A stretch of 64,000 nt of DNA from Rhizobium sp. BK650 (GTDB taxonomy: Bacteria; Pseudomonadota; Alphaproteobacteria; Rhizobiales; Rhizobiaceae): NCBI RefSeq assembly GCF_014195325.1, contig NZ_JACIBK010000004.1:248001-312000 (forward strand), written 5' to 3'. Numbering within the stretch: position 1 is the stretch's first letter; every line of letters starts with the position of its first letter. The notes under the pieces were generated by a model that did not search any database, was not told the origin of the DNA, and was given only the letters and a program-made list of their open reading frames with translations. Positions 1 through 8,596 of the stretch are shown piece after piece. The position numbers and the translations under genes are program-made.

Positions 1-423
1 GATGCGCGCATGGTGATCGCCTTCGAAGACGCGATGCAACCGGACAAAATCTTCCGGATGCAGTTCCATCGCCGAAAGCCGGTCCTGCGGGCGGAAGAGC
101 ATGCGGGCAAGCTTCGGCGAGCCGGGATAGAAGCGCAGACCGCCCTGGGGATTCAGCTCGCGGATGGCGGAGAGATAGGGTTCCAGAAGCTCTGAAACCT
201 GCGGTCCGAGATCGATTTCGAGCAGCTTGCCGATACCGCCCTGCCATTCCCCCGTCTTCTGCGCTTCCTCGGAGGATAGGTCATAAAGGCCGATACCGGC
301 ATGCGTGTCGAGCACCCGGAAACCGCCCTCCTTTTTCTGCATGTAACGGATGAGCCGCGCCAGCACCGCATGCTTCAGAACATCGGCAAAATTACCTGCA
401 TGATAGATATGGCGATAGTTCAT
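1..423 (-). CDS. rlmJ: 23S rRNA (adenine2030-N6)-methyltransferase RlmJ, 3' end cut off by the window
   Basis: The minus-strand frame is open from an ATG at 423 to the window edge, giving the first 141 residues. It begins MNYRHIYHAGNFADVLKHA, the typical opening of the RlmJ (YhiR, DUF519) family. It continues with a VLDTHAGIGLYDL motif, the SAM-binding glycine loop of this methyltransferase fold. Family knowledge: RlmJ methylates N6 of A2030 in 23S rRNA. The catalytic DPPYE motif lies beyond the edge and cannot be checked. The gene is divergent from the molybdopterin oxidoreductase at 507, with 83 bases between the starts. Confidence 0.9.
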   Translation of the reverse strand, partial: MNYRHIYHAGNFADVLKHAVLARLIRYMQKKEGGFRVLDTHAGIGLYDLSSEEAQKTGEWQGGIGKLLEIDLGPQVSELLEPYLSAIRELNPQGGLRFYPGSPKLARMLFRPQDRLSAMELHPEDFVRLHRVFEGDHHARI

Positions 424-506
424 TTTCGCTGATGCCTGTTATGAATTCGGATGACAGGGAGTTTTTGTGCCTTTTGGCCGCCTGAGGCTTGGCATATAGA
501 AATCGC

Positions 507-2642
507 ATGAACATTGCGACCCCCATCCACGCCAAATCCCGGATCGGTCACACGGCCTGTCCGCACGACTGTCCCTCCACCTGCGCGTTGGAGGTGGATA
601 TTACGGAAGACGGCCGCATCGGCCGTGTCCGCGGTGCGAATGACCACTCCTATACATCGGGCGTCATCTGCGCCAAGGTCGCCCGTTATGCCGAGCGCCT
701 CTATCATCCGGATCGTCTCATGCATCCGCTGCGCCGCACCGGCGCCAAGGGGGCGGGGCAGTGGCAGCAGATTTCCTGGGACGACGCGCTGGACGAGATT
801 GCCGAAGCCTTCGTGAAAGCCGAGACTAAAGACGGCAGCGAAGCGATCTGGCCCTATTTTTACGCCGGTACCATGGGCTGGGTGCAGCGCGACTCGATCG
901 AGCGGCTGCGTCATGCCAAGCGCTATTCCGGCTTTTTCTCCTCGATCTGCACCAATCCTGCCTGGACTGGCTTCACCATGGCCACCGGCATGCTGCGTGG
1001 CCCCGATCCGCGCGAGATGGCACGTACCGATTGCGTCGTCATCTGGGGCACCAACGCGGTTGCCACGCAGGTCAATGTGATGACCCACGCGATCAAGTCG
1101 CGCAAGGAGCGTGGCGCCAAGATCGTCGTCATCGACATCTACGATAATCCGACGATGAAGCAGGCCGACATGGCCCTCGTCGTCAGGCCCGGCACGGATG
1201 CAGCACTCGCCTGCGCCGTCATGCACATCGCCTTCCGCGACGGTTACGCCGACCGCGATTACATGGCCAGATATGCCGACGATCCAGCCGGTCTCGAAGC
1301 GCATCTGAAATCGAAGACGCCGGAATGGGCGGCTGCGATAACCGGCCTTTCGGTCGAGGAGATCGAAGCCTTCGGCAAGCTCGTCGGCACGACGAAAAAG
1401 ACCTTCTTCCGCCTCGGCTACGGTTTTACCCGCCAGCGCAACGGTGCTGTCGCCATGCATGCAGCCGCCTCGGTCGCCACCGTGCTCGGCTCCTGGCAAT
1501 ATGAAGGCGGCGGCGCCTTCCATTCCAACAGCGATATCTTCCGCATGAACAATGCAGAGCTCACCGGCAAGTCGATGAAGGATGCCGACATCCGCATGAT
1601 CGACCAGTCGCAGATCGGCCGGGCGCTGACGGGCGATGCGGTGGCCCTTCGCCATCGTGGCCCGATCACCGCCATGCTGATCCAGAACACCAATCCGGTG
1701 AATATCGCGCCGGAACAGCGGCTAGTGAAGCGCGGCTTTGCCCGTGAGGACCTTTTCATAGCCGTCCATGAGCAGTTCATGACCGAGACGGCTGAAATGG
1801 CCGATATCGTCATTCCCGCCACCATGTTCGTCGAGCATGACGACATCTACCGCGCCGGCGGCCAGAACCACATTCTGCTTGGACCCAAGCTGGTCGAGCC
1901 GCCGGAGACCGTGCGCACCAACCTCTTCGTCATCGAAGAACTGGCAAAGCGCCTTGGCGTCGCCGATCGCCCCGGCTTCGGCTTCACGGCCCGCGAAATG
2001 ATCGACCGAGTGCTGGCAGCCAGCAATCTGCCGGATTACGATTATTTCCTCGAACACAAGTGGTTCGACCGACAGCCGGTCTTCGAGGAAGCACATTATC
2101 TCAACGGCTTTGCCCATCCCGACGGCAAGTTCCATTTCCGGCCGGACTGGATGAACGGCGCTGCCCCGAACAAGCCGCCGGCTTCGGTCGGCACGCTCGG
2201 CCCCTATGCTGAACTGCCGCCGTTCCCGGATCAGGTCGACGTCATCGAAACCGCCGATTCCGAACATCCCTTCCGGCTGGCGACCTCGCCGGCGCGCAAC
2301 TTCCTGAATTCGAGCTTCTCGGAAACCAAGACATCGCGCCAGAAGGAAGGCCGCCCCGAAGTGATGATCAACCCTGTCGATGCCGAGGCCAATAGCATCG
2401 GCAACGGCGACCTCGTCCGGATCGGCAATATGCGCGGTGATCTGCGCATCCATGCCCGCGTCACGACCGAGGTAAAACCCGGCGTGCTGATTGCAGAAGG
2501 TCTCTGGCCCAACAAGGCGCATGTCGACGGCGAAGGCATCAATGTTCTCACCGGCGCCGATCCCGTAGCGCCCTATGGCGGCGCTGCCGTCCACGACAAC
2601 AAGGTCTGGCTCCGCAAGGACACCGTAAAGGAAATTGCATGA
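507..2642 (+). CDS. Molybdopterin-dependent oxidoreductase with N-terminal [4Fe-4S] domain
   Basis: A 711-residue protein of the DMSO reductase/formate dehydrogenase superfamily. Residues 14-22 read CPHDCPSTC and a further Cys follows in GVICAK, the usual four-Cys [4Fe-4S] ligand set. The middle is the molybdopterin guanine dinucleotide-binding core, and the C-terminus (about 590-705, containing ATSPARNFLNSSF and the NPVDA segment) is the dinucleotide-binding beta-barrel. No Tat signal is visible, so it is probably cytoplasmic. The substrate cannot be told from sequence. ATG at 507 was chosen over an upstream TTG at 489 because the family begins close to the Cys motif. It overlaps the Nudix gene by ATGA, so the two are probably co-transcribed. 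Confidence 0.88.
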   Translation: MNIATPIHAKSRIGHTACPHDCPSTCALEVDITEDGRIGRVRGANDHSYTSGVICAKVARYAERLYHPDRLMHPLRRTGAKGAGQWQQISWDDALDEIAEAFVKAETKDGSEAIWPYFYAGTMGWVQRDSIERLRHAKRYSGFFSSICTNPAWTGFTMATGMLRGPDPREMARTDCVVIWGTNAVATQVNVMTHAIKSRKERGAKIVVIDIYDNPTMKQADMALVVRPGTDAALACAVMHIAFRDGYADRDYMARYADDPAGLEAHLKSKTPEWAAAITGLSVEEIEAFGKLVGTTKKTFFRLGYGFTRQRNGAVAMHAAASVATVLGSWQYEGGGAFHSNSDIFRMNNAELTGKSMKDADIRMIDQSQIGRALTGDAVALRHRGPITAMLIQNTNPVNIAPEQRLVKRGFAREDLFIAVHEQFMTETAEMADIVIPATMFVEHDDIYRAGGQNHILLGPKLVEPPETVRTNLFVIEELAKRLGVADRPGFGFTAREMIDRVLAASNLPDYDYFLEHKWFDRQPVFEEAHYLNGFAHPDGKFHFRPDWMNGAAPNKPPASVGTLGPYAELPPFPDQVDVIETADSEHPFRLATSPARNFLNSSFSETKTSRQKEGRPEVMINPVDAEANSIGNGDLVRIGNMRGDLRIHARVTTEVKPGVLIAEGLWPNKAHVDGEGINVLTGADPVAPYGGAAVHDNKVWLRKDTVKEIA

Positions 2643-3226
2643 CGCACAAGGCAAAAGTGGAAATCGTCGACAGCCAAACGCTGTCCGATGCCTGGACGAG
2701 GCTGGAAAGCTATCAGATCGATTATACCGACAGTAAGGGTGCGACCCATCGGCTGAGGCGTGAAATCTATCACCGCACGCCCGCCGCCTGTATCCTGCTT
2801 TACGACCCGAAGCGCGATATCGTCGTGCTGGTGAAGCAGTTCCGTCTGCCTGCCCACCTCGAAGGTGACCCGGCATGGGTGATCGAAGTTCCGGCTGGTT
2901 TGCTCGATGGCGAGGATCCCGAAGCCGCCATCCGCCGCGAGGCAGTGGAGGAGACGGGCTATACGGTGCGTGACGTCAGTTTTCTCTTCAAATCCTACAG
3001 CAGTCCCGGCGCCATCACGGAAATCATCCACTTCTTCGCTGCCGCGATCGATCTCGCCGACCGCACGTCGAATGGCGGTGGACTGGAGGAGGAGCACGAG
3101 GATATCGAGGTGCTGGAAATCCCGCTGCCCGAGGCGATGGCGATGATCGAAAGCGGCGAAATCTTCGATCTGAAGACGATTACGCTGTTGCAATGGGCCA
3201 TGCTGAACAAAGACAAACTTCGATAG
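2639..3226 (+). CDS. Nudix hydrolase, ADP-ribose/nucleoside-diphosphate-sugar pyrophosphatase type
   Basis: A 195-residue protein with a Nudix box near residues 86-107 (GLLDGEDP then RREAVEETGY), which supplies the Glu metal ligands. The FFAAAIDLADR segment and overall length resemble the NudK/YffH and ADP-ribose pyrophosphatase branch, which hydrolyses nucleoside diphosphate sugars to two phosphorylated products. The box is one residue shorter than the 23-residue consensus, as I recall for NudK. The start overlaps the stop of the oxidoreductase by four bases, implying translational coupling. Substrate assignment within the branch is inference. Confidence 0.85.
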   Translation: MTHKAKVEIVDSQTLSDAWTRLESYQIDYTDSKGATHRLRREIYHRTPAACILLYDPKRDIVVLVKQFRLPAHLEGDPAWVIEVPAGLLDGEDPEAAIRREAVEETGYTVRDVSFLFKSYSSPGAITEIIHFFAAAIDLADRTSNGGGLEEEHEDIEVLEIPLPEAMAMIESGEIFDLKTITLLQWAMLNKDKLR

Positions 3227-3293
3227 CGGGTAAGGCGATCGGCGCCTGGTTCCTCAAGCTGCCGCTGGCGTGCCCGACAGTGTCGCGACGATC

Positions 3294-4592
3294 TTAATTT
3301 TCCCCGCGAACCCGCATCATCTTTCGAAAGGCGCGCCGCTTTAGCGCGGGGATTGCATTGATGATGCGCATGACGCCGCGCATGAGAGCGAGCTGAAATC
3401 TACCGGCAATCGGCCGATGGGCCAGATCGCCGGCATCCATCTGCTTTTTCGATTCTCGGACTGCTTCGGCACTGTAGCGAAGCATCTCGACTTCGTAAGC
3501 ATGTATGGCGTCGATGAGAGGCTTTCGTCCTTGATTCGCTTCGACCAGCATGCGTCCAAGCAGAGCGGCATCTCGAAGCGCTGTATTGGCGCCCGCGCCT
3601 CGTCCCGGGGTCATCGTATGGACGGCGTCGCCGAGCAGCGTGACATTCGAACTTGTCCAGGGCGCCAGGGGCACGGAGGTCCTTATCTTGATATTGTGGA
3701 TCGTCGAGGGCTCCGTCATGCGGATGAGCGCCTGCAGGTGCGGATGCCAGGTCCGGGAGATCTCGAGGCCAAGCGCTCTTAATTGTTCGCCGCTCAGGCC
3801 GGCCGGATCCCGCGGGAAATTCTGCCGAGCGCCCCATATGCCCCAGCCGATGCTGTCCTCGTCGAGCGCTTCGACGAAATCCGGCCAACGAGCAGCAAAA
3901 CCAGGGTCGCTTCGGCCGCCGGCGAACTCGAGCGAGTGAATGATCGCGCCGAAGCCCATCGGTGCCATGATCAGCGACATGCCCTCAAACATTTTGTCCG
4001 ACAGCAGCGCTTTCGCCTCGGCGGTCATCGCAACTTTGCCGCCGAGCGATAGCATCCCCGTGTCTTCCAGGCGCGCTTCCGGCAAGCGTTGTTTGCGTAC
4101 TGTGGAGCTCGTGCCGTCAGCTCCCACCAGGACGTCTCCAGTCGCGCGGCTTCCGTCCTGGAAGCAAGCGGTGACAGACCCGTCGGCATTGCTTGTATAA
4201 CTTTCAAGCGCCTTCCCGAAGAAAACGTCGTCTTCAAGTCCCCTGAGCAAAACCCGCCTTAGCGTCTTCCGAACGATGTTCTTTTCACCGTCAAGAGCGT
4301 TCGATCCAGCATCATCGACGTCGAAGCTCAACACCTCACGGAGCTGTTCGGTGAGCATATTGAAATAGCGCGGCGACCTGGCGCAGGTGGCAATATAGAG
4401 GTCGTAGAGTTCGCTGGGGATACAGGCTTTTAGTGCTCGGCTCCCAGCCGGACTGATGCCGACGCGATAGCCACCGGTATCGGCGTTCGGCGCGACATCG
4501 CACTCGTACATCGCAACGCCAATGCCGGCCTGCTTAAGCAGATGAGCGAGTGCCAGGCCGCCAGTCCCGGCTCCTACGATCAAAACCTTCAT
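3294..4592 (-). CDS. FAD-dependent aromatic-ring-type monooxygenase
   Basis: A 432-residue flavoprotein of the PHBH fold. The N-terminal dinucleotide-binding motif is MKVLIVGAGTGGLALAHLL. The second FAD motif is LLGDAVHTMTPGRGAGANTA near residues 310-330. These are the two hallmark sites of single-component flavin monooxygenases such as salicylate hydroxylase and Tet(X) relatives. It lies ten bases downstream of a PadR-type regulator on the same strand. That arrangement suggests an inducible detoxification or aromatic-compound hydroxylation unit. The substrate is unknown. There is no signal peptide. Confidence 0.85.
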   Translation of the reverse strand: MKVLIVGAGTGGLALAHLLKQAGIGVAMYECDVAPNADTGGYRVGISPAGSRALKACIPSELYDLYIATCARSPRYFNMLTEQLREVLSFDVDDAGSNALDGEKNIVRKTLRRVLLRGLEDDVFFGKALESYTSNADGSVTACFQDGSRATGDVLVGADGTSSTVRKQRLPEARLEDTGMLSLGGKVAMTAEAKALLSDKMFEGMSLIMAPMGFGAIIHSLEFAGGRSDPGFAARWPDFVEALDEDSIGWGIWGARQNFPRDPAGLSGEQLRALGLEISRTWHPHLQALIRMTEPSTIHNIKIRTSVPLAPWTSSNVTLLGDAVHTMTPGRGAGANTALRDAALLGRMLVEANQGRKPLIDAIHAYEVEMLRYSAEAVRESKKQMDAGDLAHRPIAGRFQLALMRGVMRIINAIPALKRRAFRKMMRVRGEN

Positions 4593-4602
4593 GGTGCCAG
4601 CC

Positions 4603-5217
4603 TCAGTCGAGCTTAGGATCAGTGGAGAATTTTGCGGCGATCTGCCTCAGCCACTCTTCCGTCCAGGTGATGCGCTGGGCGCGCAGGTCTTCGACAATGC
4701 CCTTGACCCAGGACAATTCGGTTGCGTGAAGCGCGCGGAGATATTCCATCTCGAGAAGGAAGAGCCTTGGAACGGCCTGCGCCTCCTGCAGGGCTTCGTC
4801 GATCCGGCGAAGCTCGGACTCGATGGCTTTTGCTCTGAGTTCGAGCTGGCGCGAGACATCGTCAGGCGTAAGCAGGGGAAGAAATGATATGGCTGCGGGG
4901 AATTCCGGATATTCCTGCGTCAAGGTCGAGAGTATCGCCCGCATCCATTCCAGCGCGACGTCGCGGCCTCTCACGGTTATCTCATACACCGTCCGTTCGG
5001 GGCGTTTGTCGTCCCGGACTGTTTTCTGCGGGGTGATCAAACCCTCGCGTTCGAGCCGCTGGATCGTTTGATAAAGGCTTGCCCTCTGCGTGACATTGAT
5101 CACCTCATCCTTGCCGCGCTCCTTGATGAGACGCTGCATTCGGTAGGGATGCAGCGGCTCTTCCATGAGCATTGCAAGGACTGCGAGGGCAATTGGAGAG
5201 CGCTTAACTGATGTCAT
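4603..5217 (-). CDS. PadR-family transcriptional regulator
   Basis: A 204-residue protein. The N-terminal winged helix (about residues 1-85) contains SPIALAVLAMLMEEPLHPY and a wing with RASLYQTIQRLEREGLI, typical of PadR/Vir-type repressors. The rest is the helical dimerisation region. ATG at 5217 was chosen because a TTG at 5253 in the same frame would put the coding region over the promoter and operator. It probably represses its own operon, including the monooxygenase ten bases downstream. No clear Shine-Dalgarno precedes the ATG, and the predicted transcript start falls at or next to it. Confidence 0.85.
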   Translation of the reverse strand: MTSVKRSPIALAVLAMLMEEPLHPYRMQRLIKERGKDEVINVTQRASLYQTIQRLEREGLITPQKTVRDDKRPERTVYEITVRGRDVALEWMRAILSTLTQEYPEFPAAISFLPLLTPDDVSRQLELRAKAIESELRRIDEALQEAQAVPRLFLLEMEYLRALHATELSWVKGIVEDLRAQRITWTEEWLRQIAAKFSTDPKLD

Positions 5218-5224
5218 AGTTATA

Positions 5225-5253
5225 ATCTTACTAGTTAAAATATAACTAGTCAA
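5225..5253 (-). promoter_or_regulatory. Predicted sigma70-type promoter of the PadR-monooxygenase operon
   Basis: Read on the minus strand, TTGACT at 5253-5248 is followed after exactly 17 bases by TAAGAT at 5230-5225. The ATG of the regulator is at 5217, only seven bases below the -10 box, so the mRNA could be leaderless or nearly so. The promoter is overlaid by the palindrome at 5230-5250. Confidence 0.5.
5230..5250. promoter_or_regulatory. Palindromic operator candidate for the PadR regulator
   Basis: Perfect inverted repeat ACTAGTTA-(5 bases)-TAACTAGT, 21 bp in all, filling the spacer between the predicted -35 and -10 boxes. A dimeric winged-helix repressor bound here would block RNA polymerase, so autorepression is the natural reading. 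PadR operators are commonly palindromic with a short AT-rich centre. Confidence 0.6.
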
Positions 5254-5340
5254 CTATGCCTCCGACTGGCTGGTTCTCCTGGACACTTGCCGGGCCGGAT
5301 CGATAATCATGAACTGGTGGCGGTGCATCCGACCATTTCC

Positions 5341-5360
5341 AAAGCGCAGGTTTGCGCTTT
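5341..5360. repeat. Short perfect inverted repeat upstream of phnM
   Basis: AAAGCGCA and TGCGCTTT flank a four-base spacer (GGTT). It sits 20 bases upstream of the phnM Pho-box candidate. No T-run follows on either side, so it does not look like a terminator. It could be a protein-binding site or a small structural repeat. Confidence 0.4.
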
Positions 5361-5379
5361 AAGATAATGAGGATTCAAT

Positions 5380-5397
5380 ATTTCATACGACTGTCAC
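5380..5397 (+). promoter_or_regulatory. Pho-box-like direct repeat upstream of phnM
   Basis: Two seven-base half sites, ATTTCAT (5380-5386) and CTGTCAC (5391-5397), are separated by four bases. This gives the 11-base period of PhoB sites (CTGTCAT-N4-CTGTCAT). The matches are 5/7 and 6/7. The site ends 58 bases before the phnM ATG. Phosphonate genes are known Pho regulon members, which supports the reading. Confidence 0.45.
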
Positions 5398-5454
5398 GAA
5401 GCCGTTCTATCGGCTGCTGTTTGCCAATCATCGAATATGGTCAGGAGAAAGCCC

Positions 5455-6624
5455 ATGTGGCTCAGCAATTTCACCCTCGTTCTCCCGGACGAGGTCGTGA
5501 GCGAAGGTTCCGTGCGTGTTGAAGACGGCGCCATTGCCGAAATCAGGCAGGAGCCGGTGCCCAATGCCGTCATCGATGGCGGCGGCCGCCTGCTGATGCC
5601 CGGTTTCGTCGATCTGCACGGCGACATGATCGAACGCGAGATCGCCCCGCGTCCGAACGCCCACATGCCGATCGATTTCGGTATCCACGAACTGGACAAG
5701 AAGCTCGCCGCTGCCGGTGTGACCACGGCCTTCGCAGCCGTCTCCTTCGCGACGGAAAGCGTCTACGGCCATGTCCGTTCGCTGGAGACGACCTCCGCCG
5801 TCATTGAGGGCATCAACACGCTGCGCGACAACCTGCTGATCGATCACCGCGTCCATGCCCGCTACGAGATCACCAATGTCGGCGCAGCCCCGGCGCTGGA
5901 GCGCCTGCTGGAGGCCGGCCAGGTCGATATGGTCTCGCTGACCGACCACACGCCGGGGCAGGGCCAGTACAACGACATAAAGAGCTATATCCTGAGCATT
6001 TCCGAGCGCCGCGCCGTATCGGAGGAAATGGCCGCAGAGATCGTCGCCCAGCGCATTGCCATGCGCGACAATCCCGAGATCGATGCCAAGCTGAAGCATG
6101 TCGTCGCACTCGCGAAGGAGCATGGCCTGTCGCTCGCCTCGCACGATGATGACAGTGTCGAAAAGGTCGCCGAAATGTTTGATCTCGGCGTCACGATCAG
6201 CGAATTTCCAGTCACGCTGCCGGCCGCCGAAGAAGCCCGCCGCCGCGGCCTTTGGACACTCATGGGTGCGCCGAATGCGCTGCGCGGCAAGTCCATGTCC
6301 GGCAATCTGAGCGCGCTCGACGCCGCAAAGGCCGGCCTGCTGACGGTGATTGCGGCCGATTACCATCCGGCTGCCTTCGTGCCCGGCATCTTCAAACTGG
6401 CAGAAATGGTCGAAGGCGGTCTACCTGTTGCCGTTGCCATGGCGACGTCGAATGCCGCTCGTTCCGCAGGGCTGATGGACCGCGGCGCGATCGCCGTCGG
6501 CCAGCGCGCCGATATGGTCGTGATCGAACCGGGCGATGTCCATCGCATCCGAGCCACATTCCGCGGCGGCCAATTCGTCTACAGCGACGGCACCTTGCAT
6601 CCGCTTCAGGCCCTTGCGGCCTGA
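5455..6624 (+). CDS. phnM: Alpha-D-ribose 1-methylphosphonate 5-triphosphate diphosphatase PhnM
   Basis: A 389-residue metallo-dependent hydrolase of the amidohydrolase superfamily. FVDLHGDMIERE carries the first metal-site residues, LTDHTPGQGQ follows in the middle, and SHDDDSVEKV and AADYHPAAF lie further on, all characteristic of PhnM. In the C-P lyase pathway PhnM removes pyrophosphate from ribose 1-methylphosphonate 5-triphosphate. ATG at 5455 is preceded by AGGAG at 5443-5447, so it is preferred to the in-frame ATG at 5437. No other phn gene is in the window, so phnM is unlinked from the phnGHIJKL genes it should work with. Confidence 0.92.
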   Translation: MWLSNFTLVLPDEVVSEGSVRVEDGAIAEIRQEPVPNAVIDGGGRLLMPGFVDLHGDMIEREIAPRPNAHMPIDFGIHELDKKLAAAGVTTAFAAVSFATESVYGHVRSLETTSAVIEGINTLRDNLLIDHRVHARYEITNVGAAPALERLLEAGQVDMVSLTDHTPGQGQYNDIKSYILSISERRAVSEEMAAEIVAQRIAMRDNPEIDAKLKHVVALAKEHGLSLASHDDDSVEKVAEMFDLGVTISEFPVTLPAAEEARRRGLWTLMGAPNALRGKSMSGNLSALDAAKAGLLTVIAADYHPAAFVPGIFKLAEMVEGGLPVAVAMATSNAARSAGLMDRGAIAVGQRADMVVIEPGDVHRIRATFRGGQFVYSDGTLHPLQALAA

Positions 6625-6636
6625 ACTCAGTGCATT

Positions 6637-7302
6637 TTAGTCAGTGATCAGCGAAATAAGCTGGGATTTGGCGCCGCCGTAGGAAGCTGTCGCACTGACT
6701 GCTTTCCCGCCTTCCATCGTCACCTTGCCCTCGGCAAGAAGCTTGAGCGCCTGCGGATAAAGCTGATGCTCGATGGTCAGCACGCGTCCTGCCAGTGCCT
6801 CGGCGGTATCGCCTGCCAGCACCGGCACGGCCGCCTGGCCGATGGCCGGGCCTTCATCCATGCCTTCGGTGACGAAATGCACGGTGCAGCCGGCAATCCG
6901 CATGCCGGCGTCGATCGCCCGCCGGTGCGTATGCAGCCCAGGAAAGAGCGGCAGCAGGGAAGGGTGGATGTTGATGATCCGGCCTTCATGGCGTTGGATG
7001 AACGCACCCGAGAGCAGCCGCATATAGCCAGCAAGGCAGATGATGTCGGGCGCAAGCTCGTCGAGTGCGGCAAGGATTGCCGCTTCGTGCTCGTCCTTGC
7101 TCGCATAGTCCTTGCGCACGAAGGCAAAGGTCGGGATACCCTCGGCCGCTGCTTTGGCAAGCCCACCCGCGTCAGCCTTGTCGGAGATCACGCCGACGAT
7201 CTCGGCCGGATAGTCCACAGCCTTTGCTGCCTGCACCAGCGCCATCATGTTGGAGCCACTGCCGGAAATGAAGACGACGGTGCGTTTGCGCGGCGAACTC
7301 AT
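6637..7302 (-). CDS. purN: Phosphoribosylglycinamide formyltransferase (GART, 10-formyl-THF dependent)
   Basis: A 221-residue purine biosynthesis enzyme that formylates GAR using 10-formyltetrahydrofolate. Family motifs are [12 protein letters not shown] at the N-terminus (phosphoribosyl loop), LAGYMRLLS, and [17 protein letters not shown], containing the catalytic Asn and His. [20 protein letters not shown] carries the catalytic Asp region. The start overlaps the purM stop by four bases, so purM-purN form a translationally coupled operon, as in many proteobacteria. The gene is convergent with phnM, with 12 bases between them. Confidence 0.96.
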   Translation of the reverse strand: MSSPRKRTVVFISGSGSNMMALVQAAKAVDYPAEIVGVISDKADAGGLAKAAAEGIPTFAFVRKDYASKDEHEAAILAALDELAPDIICLAGYMRLLSGAFIQRHEGRIINIHPSLLPLFPGLHTHRRAIDAGMRIAGCTVHFVTEGMDEGPAIGQAAVPVLAGDTAEALAGRVLTIEHQLYPQALKLLAEGKVTMEGGKAVSATASYGGAKSQLISLITD

Positions 7303-8372
7303 AGGGCGAGCGTGCCCTTGTAGATCGTGCCGGCTTCGCCTTCTGCGCGGGCGACCATCCGGCCAAGCGTGACGACCGTCTCACCTTCGGCTTCGAGCAC
7401 CTTGGAGACGGCGGCGACATTTTCCTGCGCGACCACAACGATCATGCCGATGCCGCAATTGAAGGTGCGCAGCATTTCCTTGGCCTCGACGCCGCCCGTC
7501 CTGGCAAGCCAAGAGAAAACCGGCGGCACCTTGACGGATGCGAGGTCGATCTCGGCGGCGAGCTGCTTCGGCAGCACGCGCGGAATATTTTCGGGAAAGC
7601 CGCCGCCGGTGATATGGGCAAGCGCTTTCAGCGCGCCCGTCTCGCGGATCGCCTTCAAGAGCGGCTTCACATAGATGCGGGTCGGTGTCAGCAGCGCTTC
7701 GCCGAGTTTCTTGCCTTCGGCAAAGGGGGCTTCCGCATCCCAGTCGAGGCCGGAAAGCGAAACGATCTTGCGTACCAGCGAGAAGCCGTTGGAGTGAACG
7801 CCGGACGAGGAGAGGCCGAGGATGATATCGCCTTCGGCAATATCGCCCGCCGGCAGCAGCTTGCCACGCTCGGCAGCACCCACCGCAAAGCCGGCGAGGT
7901 CGTAATCGCCGGAGGAATACATGCCTGGCATTTCCGCCGTTTCGCCGCCGATCAGCGCACAGCCCGCCTCGCGGCAGCCGGCAGCGATACCGCCGACGAT
8001 CGCTGCTCCCTGATCCGGATCGAGTTTGCCGGTCGCGAAATAGTCGAGGAAGAAGAGCGGCTCTGCACCCTGTACGACAAGATCGTTGACGCACATGGCG
8101 ACGAGGTCGATGCCGACAGTGTCGTGGTAATCAGCGTCGATAGCGATCTTCAGCTTCGTGCCCACGCCGTCATTGGCGGCGACCAAAACCGGATCGGTAA
8201 AGCCCGCAGCCTTGAGGTCGAAGAGGCCGCCGAAGCCGCCAATCTCGCCGTCGGCTCCCGGACGGCGCGTAGAGCGCACGGCTGGCTTGATCTTCTCCAC
8301 CATCAGATTGCCGGCATCGATGTCGACGCCTGCATCGCTATAGGTCAGGCCGTTTTTTCCAGACTGGCTCAT
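7299..8372 (-). CDS. purM: Phosphoribosylformylglycinamidine cyclo-ligase (AIR synthetase)
   Basis: A 357-residue ATP-dependent enzyme that closes the imidazole ring to give AIR in purine synthesis. GGFGGLFDL near the N-terminus, [13 protein letters not shown], the [17 protein letters not shown] signature and [16 protein letters not shown] match PurM at the usual length. It is the first gene of the purM-purN operon. The ATG at 8372 is preceded by TCCGGAGGATT, nearly a perfect Shine-Dalgarno further upstream. The upstream region is shared with the divergent permease gene at 8597. Confidence 0.96.
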   Translation of the reverse strand: MSQSGKNGLTYSDAGVDIDAGNLMVEKIKPAVRSTRRPGADGEIGGFGGLFDLKAAGFTDPVLVAANDGVGTKLKIAIDADYHDTVGIDLVAMCVNDLVVQGAEPLFFLDYFATGKLDPDQGAAIVGGIAAGCREAGCALIGGETAEMPGMYSSGDYDLAGFAVGAAERGKLLPAGDIAEGDIILGLSSSGVHSNGFSLVRKIVSLSGLDWDAEAPFAEGKKLGEALLTPTRIYVKPLLKAIRETGALKALAHITGGGFPENIPRVLPKQLAAEIDLASVKVPPVFSWLARTGGVEAKEMLRTFNCGIGMIVVVAQENVAAVSKVLEAEGETVVTLGRMVARAEGEAGTIYKGTLAL

Positions 8373-8525
8373 GATGATCTCCGGAGGATTTGAAGCTGCG
8401 GATTAAAGACCGCGTCACATGCGGGTCGCAATTGCATGAGAGTGCGCTTTATGCAAGCGTTGCAAGGGAAAAGCCCCCATTTTCCAGCTAATCCCTGTGC
8501 GCTTTCTGCATTTGGCGCAACAGGG

Positions 8526-8554
8526 TTGACCATCTTTGCGCCTCCATCCTATGT
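8526..8554 (+). promoter_or_regulatory. Predicted promoter of the permease-hdaA pair
   Basis: TTGACC (8526-8531), a 17-base spacer and CTATGT (8549-8554) fit the rhizobial housekeeping consensus CTTGAC-N17-CTATAT closely. The expected transcript start is near 8561, leaving a leader of about 36 bases before the permease ATG at 8597. Confidence 0.5.
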
Positions 8555-8596
8555 GCTGGGTGGGCACGGGCGAGCGTGCGGATCAGCGGGGAAACG

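Noticed and set aside
5218..5253. N-terminal extension of the PadR regulator from TTG 5253
   Set aside because: It would place coding sequence across the promoter and palindrome and adds residues not seen at PadR starts.
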